Below, in pieces: positions 15,716-18,586 of a stretch of 18,586 nucleotides of DNA. The stretch is from Gammaproteobacteria bacterium (lineage in GTDB: Bacteria; Pseudomonadota; Gammaproteobacteria; Pseudomonadales; Pseudomonadaceae), in contig JAAYHO010000324.1 of assembly GCA_012735335.1 (NCBI GenBank), positions 1-18,586 on the forward strand, in the 5' to 3' direction. How positions within the stretch are numbered: the stretch's first letter is position 1; each line of letters starts with the position of its first letter. The position numbers and the translations under genes are program-made. Below the pieces are notes generated by a model, which was not told the origin of the DNA, did no database searches, and saw only the letters and a list, made by a program, of their open reading frames with translations.

Positions 15716-16870
15716 TCAGACCTTGTCGGACTCCCCTCCCGGCCCTTCCGTTTGCAGCTCTTCCTCGATCACCGCCATCTGCTCCGGCGAGACTTCCTCG
15801 GCGGGTACGGCGACTACTTCATGTTCTTCCCGCGCTTCGGCGTAGAGGCTCCAGGCGGCCATGAACAGCGCGGCGATCAGGGGGCCGATGACGAAGCCGT
15901 TGAGGCCGAACAGGGCCAGGCCGCCGAGGGTGGAGATGAGGATCACGTAGTCCGGCAGCTTGGTGTCCTTGCCCACCAGGATCGGGCGCAGCACGTTGTC
16001 CGCCAGGCCGATCACGATGGCGCCGAAGGCGGTCAGTACCGCAGCCTGCCAGATGGCCCCGGTGGCCAGGAAGTAGATTGCCACCGGCCCCCAGATCAAA
16101 CTGGCACCCACCGCTGGCAGCAGCGACAGCACCGCCATCAGTACGCCCCAGAGCACCGCACCCTGCAGATCCAGCACCCAGAAGATGAAGCCACCCAGCG
16201 CGCCCTGAATGGCCGCCACGGCGATATTGCCCTTGACCGTGGCCTTGACCACGGTGGTGAACTTGCTCAGCAGGTGCTGCTTGTAGATCTCCCCCAGCGG
16301 AATGGCCCGGCGCACCGCCGCCGCCACCTGACGACCATCGCGCAGCAGGAAGAACAAAAGATACAGCATGATGGCGAAGCTGATCAGGAACTGGAAGGTG
16401 TTCTGGCCGATGCTGAAGGCCTTGGTCGCCAGATACTGACTGCCGGTCATGGCGAACTGGGAAACCCGCTCCTGCACCCCGGCCAGGTCGGTCAGGCCGA
16501 AGCGCTCAAGCAGCTCCCGGGCAAAACTCGGCAAGGCGTTGACCACTTGCTGTACATAGCCGCCGAAATCCATGCTGCCGCTGCTCAGGCGCTCGTAGAT
16601 ATTCGCCCCCTCCTGCACCAGCGCACCGGCCAGCAGGCTCATCGGCAGGATGACGATCAGCAGGATGATGATCAGGGTAACCGCAGCAGCCCAGCCGCGG
16701 CGCTGATTCAGACGCGTTTCGAAGCGCCGCTGCACCGGTTGGAAGATGATCGCCAGAATGGTGCCCCAGAATACCGCACCGTAGAAGGGCAACAGGATAG
16801 CCACGAAGGCCACCGACACCAGAGCCAGCAACAGCAGGAAGCTCTTGTTTTCCAGATTGGTATTGATCAT
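15716..16870 (-). CDS. AI-2E (PerM/YdiK) family transporter
   Basis: A 384-residue membrane protein with about eight hydrophobic segments and an amphipathic middle loop (about 85-150), the layout of the AI-2E transporter family (PF01594). Conserved hallmarks are LPAVGASLIWGP (251-262) and DNVLRPILVG (291-300). Family members have been linked to autoinducer-2 export or Na+/H+ exchange, so function is uncertain. The acidic tail (345-384) is cytoplasmic or disordered. The ATG at 16870 was chosen over an in-frame TTG at 16906 because the latter overlaps a good extended -10. It is a probable single-gene unit converging on glpK. Confidence 0.88.
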   Translation of the reverse strand: MINTNLENKSFLLLLALVSVAFVAILLPFYGAVFWGTILAIIFQPVQRRFETRLNQRRGWAAAVTLIIILLIVILPMSLLAGALVQEGANIYERLSSGSMDFGGYVQQVVNALPSFARELLERFGLTDLAGVQERVSQFAMTGSQYLATKAFSIGQNTFQFLISFAIMLYLLFFLLRDGRQVAAAVRRAIPLGEIYKQHLLSKFTTVVKATVKGNIAVAAIQGALGGFIFWVLDLQGAVLWGVLMAVLSLLPAVGASLIWGPVAIYFLATGAIWQAAVLTAFGAIVIGLADNVLRPILVGKDTKLPDYVILISTLGGLALFGLNGFVIGPLIAALFMAAWSLYAEAREEHEVVAVPAEEVSPEQMAVIEEELQTEGPGGESDKV

Positions 16871-16905
16871 GACGTGTTGTTTCGTCCAGCCGCAGGGAGA
16901 GGGCA

Positions 16906-16914
16906 ATCATAGCA
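16906..16914 (-). promoter_or_regulatory. Putative extended -10 promoter for the AI-2E gene
   Basis: Read on the minus strand, TGCTATGAT is a strong extended -10 (TG-N-TATGAT). Transcription would begin near 16899, about 29 bases before the ATG at 16870. The -35 region is poor. Confidence 0.45.
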
Positions 16915-16957
16915 GCGACTGCAGGATAGCCGATAGCAACTGGCCCCCGGAAACGAC

Positions 16958-16985
16958 AAAGCCCTGACACAATGGTCAGGGCTTT
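16958..16985 (-). terminator. Intrinsic terminator of tRNA-Pro
   Basis: AAAGCCCTGAC (16958-16968) and GTCAGGGCTTT (16975-16985) form a perfect 11-bp stem with a 6-base loop, 7 bases beyond the tRNA 3' end. On the minus strand the stem ends in TTT followed by GTCGTTT, a modest U-rich tail. Confidence 0.75.
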
Positions 16986-16992
16986 GGGTATT

Positions 16993-17069
16993 TGGTCGGA
17001 GCGACTGGAATCGAACCAGCGACCTTCTCGTCCCGAACGAGACGCGCTACCAGGCTGCGCTACGCTCCG
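16993..17069 (-). tRNA. tRNA-Pro, anticodon CGG
   Basis: Read on the minus strand, the 77-base sequence folds as a complete tRNA. The acceptor stem is CGGAGCG with CGCTCCG. The D arm is GCGCAGCCTGGTAGCGC. The anticodon stem TCTCG/CGAGA holds loop TTCGGGA, giving anticodon CGG (reads CCG). The T arm is GCTGG-TTCGATT-CCAGT, whose outermost pair is G-T. Discriminator A and an encoded CCA end are present (16993-16996). The 5' C start and overall sequence resemble E. coli tRNA-Pro(CGG). It has its own promoter and terminator. Confidence 0.97.
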
Positions 17070-17084
17070 TATTGGTGAGGCGGC

Positions 17085-17112
17085 ATTTTACATAACCGTT
17101 GCTTTTACACAA
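17085..17112 (-). promoter_or_regulatory. Promoter of tRNA-Pro with GC-rich discriminator
   Basis: On the minus strand TTGTGT (17107-17112) and TAAAAT (17085-17090) are 16 bases apart, placing the start near 17078, about 9 bases before the mature tRNA. The GCCGCC after the -10 is the kind of discriminator found at stringently controlled stable-RNA promoters. Confidence 0.6.
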
Positions 17113-17121
17113 GAGGAAAAT

Positions 17122-17165
17122 GCAAAAATCTTTTTGCCGCCCGACACTTAGCTCAAAAAATGAGC
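17122..17165 (-). terminator. Hairpins downstream of grxD
   Basis: Beyond the grxD stop on the minus strand, GCTCA/TGAGC (17151-17165) encloses a T-rich loop, and further on GCAAAAA/TTTTTGC (17122-17137) forms an AT-rich stem followed by ATTTTCC. Either may end the grxD transcript before the tRNA promoter. Neither is a textbook GC-rich terminator. Confidence 0.4.
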
Positions 17166-17169
17166 GGTG

Positions 17170-17490
17170 TTACTCCTGCGCTGCCGCTTCCAGCATGGTC
17201 TGCAACTCACCGGACTCGGCCAGTTCCAGAATGATGTCACTGCCACCGACCAGCTCACCCTTGACCCACAGCTGGGGGAAGGTCGGCCAGTTGGCGTATT
17301 TGGGCAGCTCGGAGCGGATATCCGGGTTCTGCAGAATATCCACATAAGCGAATTTCTGGCCACAGCCCATCAGAGCCTGCACCGCCCGGGCGGAGAAGCC
17401 GCACTGGGGAGCGTTGGGCGCGCCCTTCATGTAGATGAGAATCGGATGGCTGGCGAGCTGATCCTTGATGGTGTCGATAGTAGTGCTCAT
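17170..17490 (-). CDS. grxD: Monothiol glutaredoxin, CGFS type (Grx4/GrxD)
   Basis: A 106-residue cytoplasmic protein with the CGFS active site at 30-33 (Cys30), Lys22 in the YMKG motif, WPTFPQLW (68-75) with the cis-Pro, and GGSDI (82-86). These residues bind glutathione. CGFS glutaredoxins form glutathione-bridged 2Fe-2S dimers and carry iron-sulfur clusters to target proteins, often with BolA. Length is normal for the single-domain form. AGAGGAT lies just upstream of the ATG. It is divergent from argF across a 229-base gap; a weak -10 (TACACT, minus strand, 17533-17538) may serve it. Confidence 0.96.
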   Translation of the reverse strand: MSTTIDTIKDQLASHPILIYMKGAPNAPQCGFSARAVQALMGCGQKFAYVDILQNPDIRSELPKYANWPTFPQLWVKGELVGGSDIILELAESGELQTMLEAAAQE

Positions 17491-17588
17491 GGGAATCCTC
17501 TATGGCGATTGGTGGCCAGAATAACGCCGTCCAGTGTACCGCAAAGCGGCCCGCCCTGCCCATCTGCGCGATGGTCGCGCCCGGCCAT

Positions 17589-17616
17589 TTGCCTTGCGGC
17601 GGATTTTACCTATAAG
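17589..17616 (+). promoter_or_regulatory. Putative promoter of argF
   Basis: TTGCCT (17589-17594) and TATAAG (17611-17616) are spaced by 16 bases, a good sigma-70 match. The start would fall near 17623, leaving a leader of nearly 100 bases before the argF ATG. Confidence 0.5.
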
Positions 17617-17641
17617 ATGCCCGCTTCTCTCTTTTCAAGGT

Positions 17642-17713
17642 ATGGCTTGTACCGAGCCAACGGCTGCGGTAAGGGTCGCCATTCCCGATCGCCAGCCGAT
17701 CGCAACCAGGTAA
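17642..17713 (+). CDS. Possible 23-residue argF leader peptide
   Basis: An ATG at 17642, about 19 bases after the proposed argF start site, opens 23 codons ending at TAA 17711-17713, 6 bases before argF. It contains three arginines (residues 11, 17 and 23), two as AGG, a rare codon in such genomes. The last one is directly before the stop. The AGGTAA at 17708-17713 is also the best ribosome-binding site for argF. The AAGG before its own ATG is too close (1 base) to be a good ribosome site, so translation is doubtful. Confidence 0.25.
   Translation: MACTEPTAAVRVAIPDRQPIATR
17676..17703 (+). promoter_or_regulatory. TCGC direct repeats in the argF leader
   Basis: TCGC occurs at 17676, 17689 and 17700, the last two within an exact CGATCGC repeat 11 bases apart. 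Pseudomonad ArgR recognises tandem TGTCGC-like half-sites (recalled), so this could be an ArgR operator, although placed downstream of the promoter. Confidence 0.25.
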
Positions 17714-17719
17714 CACACG

Positions 17720-18586
17720 ATGACAGTACGGCATTTTCTTTCGTTGATGGATTGTTCCCAGGCAGAGCTGGCCAGCTTGCTCAAGCGTGGTATCGAGCTG
17801 AAGGACCTGCACCGTCAGGGAGTGGTCTATGAACCCTTGAAGAATCGCGTACTGGGCATGATTTTCGAGAAGGCTTCGACCCGTACCCGGGTATCCTTCG
17901 AGGCAGGCATGATCCAGCTCGGCGGTCAGGCGATCTTCCTGTCGCCCCGCGACACCCAGCTGGGCCGTGGCGAGCCGGTGGAAGACAGTGCCCGGGTGCT
18001 GTCGCGCATGTGCGATGCGATCATGATCCGCACCTTCGCCCACAGCAGTGTGGAAACCTTTGCCGCCTACTCCCAGGTGCCGGTGATCAACGGCCTGAGT
18101 GATGATCTGCACCCCTGCCAGTTGCTGGCGGACATGCAGACCTATCTGGAGCACCGTGGCAGCATCAAGGGCAAGACCGTGGTCTGGGTCGGTGATGGCA
18201 ACAACATGTGCAACAGCTATATCCAGGCCGCCATGCAGTTCGACTTCCAGCTGCGTATCGCCTGCCCGGAAGGCTACGACCCGGATCAGGCCTGGCTCGA
18301 CGCCGCCGGTGAGCGGGTGAGCATCGTTCGCGACCCGCGTGCGGCCATGGCCGACGCCCATCTGGTCTGCACCGACGTGTGGGCCTCCATGGGTCAGGAG
18401 CAGGAGGCCGAACAGCGTATGGCTGTGTTTGCACCCTATCAGGTTACCCCCCAGTTGCTGGATCTGGCCGATGAGTCGGTGATCTTCATGCACTGCCTGC
18501 CCGCCCACCGTGGCGAAGAGGTCTCCGCCGAGCTGATGGATGACCCCCGCAGCGTGATCTGGGATCAGGCCGAGAACCGCCTGCAC
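17720..18586 (+). CDS. argF: Ornithine carbamoyltransferase (anabolic), cut by the window end
   Basis: 289 codons are open to the last base, without a stop. The enzyme makes citrulline from ornithine and carbamoyl phosphate in arginine biosynthesis. The carbamoyl-phosphate motif STRTR is at 53-57, HPCQ at 131-134, the ornithine-side DVWASMGQE begins at 219, and HCLPAHRG at 258-265 is the OTCase signature that separates it from aspartate carbamoyltransferase. Similarity to P. aeruginosa ArgF (about 305 residues, from memory) suggests only 15-20 residues are missing. The ATG at 17720 follows AGGTAA at 6 bases. It diverges from grxD. Confidence 0.96.
   Translation, partial: MTVRHFLSLMDCSQAELASLLKRGIELKDLHRQGVVYEPLKNRVLGMIFEKASTRTRVSFEAGMIQLGGQAIFLSPRDTQLGRGEPVEDSARVLSRMCDAIMIRTFAHSSVETFAAYSQVPVINGLSDDLHPCQLLADMQTYLEHRGSIKGKTVVWVGDGNNMCNSYIQAAMQFDFQLRIACPEGYDPDQAWLDAAGERVSIVRDPRAAMADAHLVCTDVWASMGQEQEAEQRMAVFAPYQVTPQLLDLADESVIFMHCLPAHRGEEVSAELMDDPRSVIWDQAENRLH

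Noticed and set aside
15689-16912. 407-codon plus-strand frame opposite the AI-2E gene
   Set aside because: The minus strand encodes clear AI-2E family hallmarks. The plus frame is Gln/His/Asp-rich and starts inside the repeat cluster.
13549-17069. ybaK (acting on Cys-tRNA-Pro) and a tRNA-Pro gene in the same neighbourhood as a functional pair
   Set aside because: They lie about 3 kb apart on opposite strands, with unrelated genes and their own promoters or terminators between. Chance proximity is the simpler reading.

Overview
The window is GC-rich gammaproteobacterial chromosome. Gene content, protein similarity from memory and gene order (cco cluster, anr, apt; grxD next to argF) point to a Pseudomonas-type organism, possibly Halopseudomonas or a related lineage. 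The genus is an inference. No mobile element, CRISPR array or phage gene was seen. This is mostly core genome with small regulatory and extragenic oddities.

Region 1 (1-7246, + strand) is the cbb3 cytochrome c oxidase cluster. It has the tail of ccoN, then ccoO, ccoQ and ccoP. After a strong palindrome comes the maturation set: ccoG (polyferredoxin-like), ccoH, ccoI (copper P-type ATPase), ccoS and a DsbD_2/TauE-SafE-like membrane protein. Region 2 (7247-9833) holds anr, the FNR-type oxygen sensor that in pseudomonads typically activates such oxidases, then apt (adenine salvage) and an MFS transporter. In P. aeruginosa, as I recall it, hemN lies between the cco maturation genes and anr. It is absent from that place here.

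Region 3 (9834-12506) is a two-component pair placed tail to tail: a LuxR-type response regulator (+) and a six-TM hybrid histidine kinase (-). Their stop codons abut inside one near-perfect 20-bp palindrome. Region 4 (12507-15522) is a probable co-directional unit: a CurA-like NADPH oxidoreductase, a YbaK-type Cys-tRNA(Pro) deacylase and glycerol kinase. A 193-bp convergent gap with nested inverted repeats separates it from an AI-2E (PerM) family transporter on the minus strand.

Region 5 (16958-18586) contains tRNA-Pro(CGG) with an encoded CCA, a clear terminator and promoter, then grxD (minus). Diverging from grxD is argF, which is cut by the window end. The argF leader holds a 23-codon reading frame ending in an AGG arginine codon that overlaps the argF ribosome-binding site, and TCGC direct repeats.

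No wholly new multi-gene system is evident. The most promising leads are the HK/RR pair of unknown signal, the argF leader, the repeat cluster after glpK, and the missing hemN.
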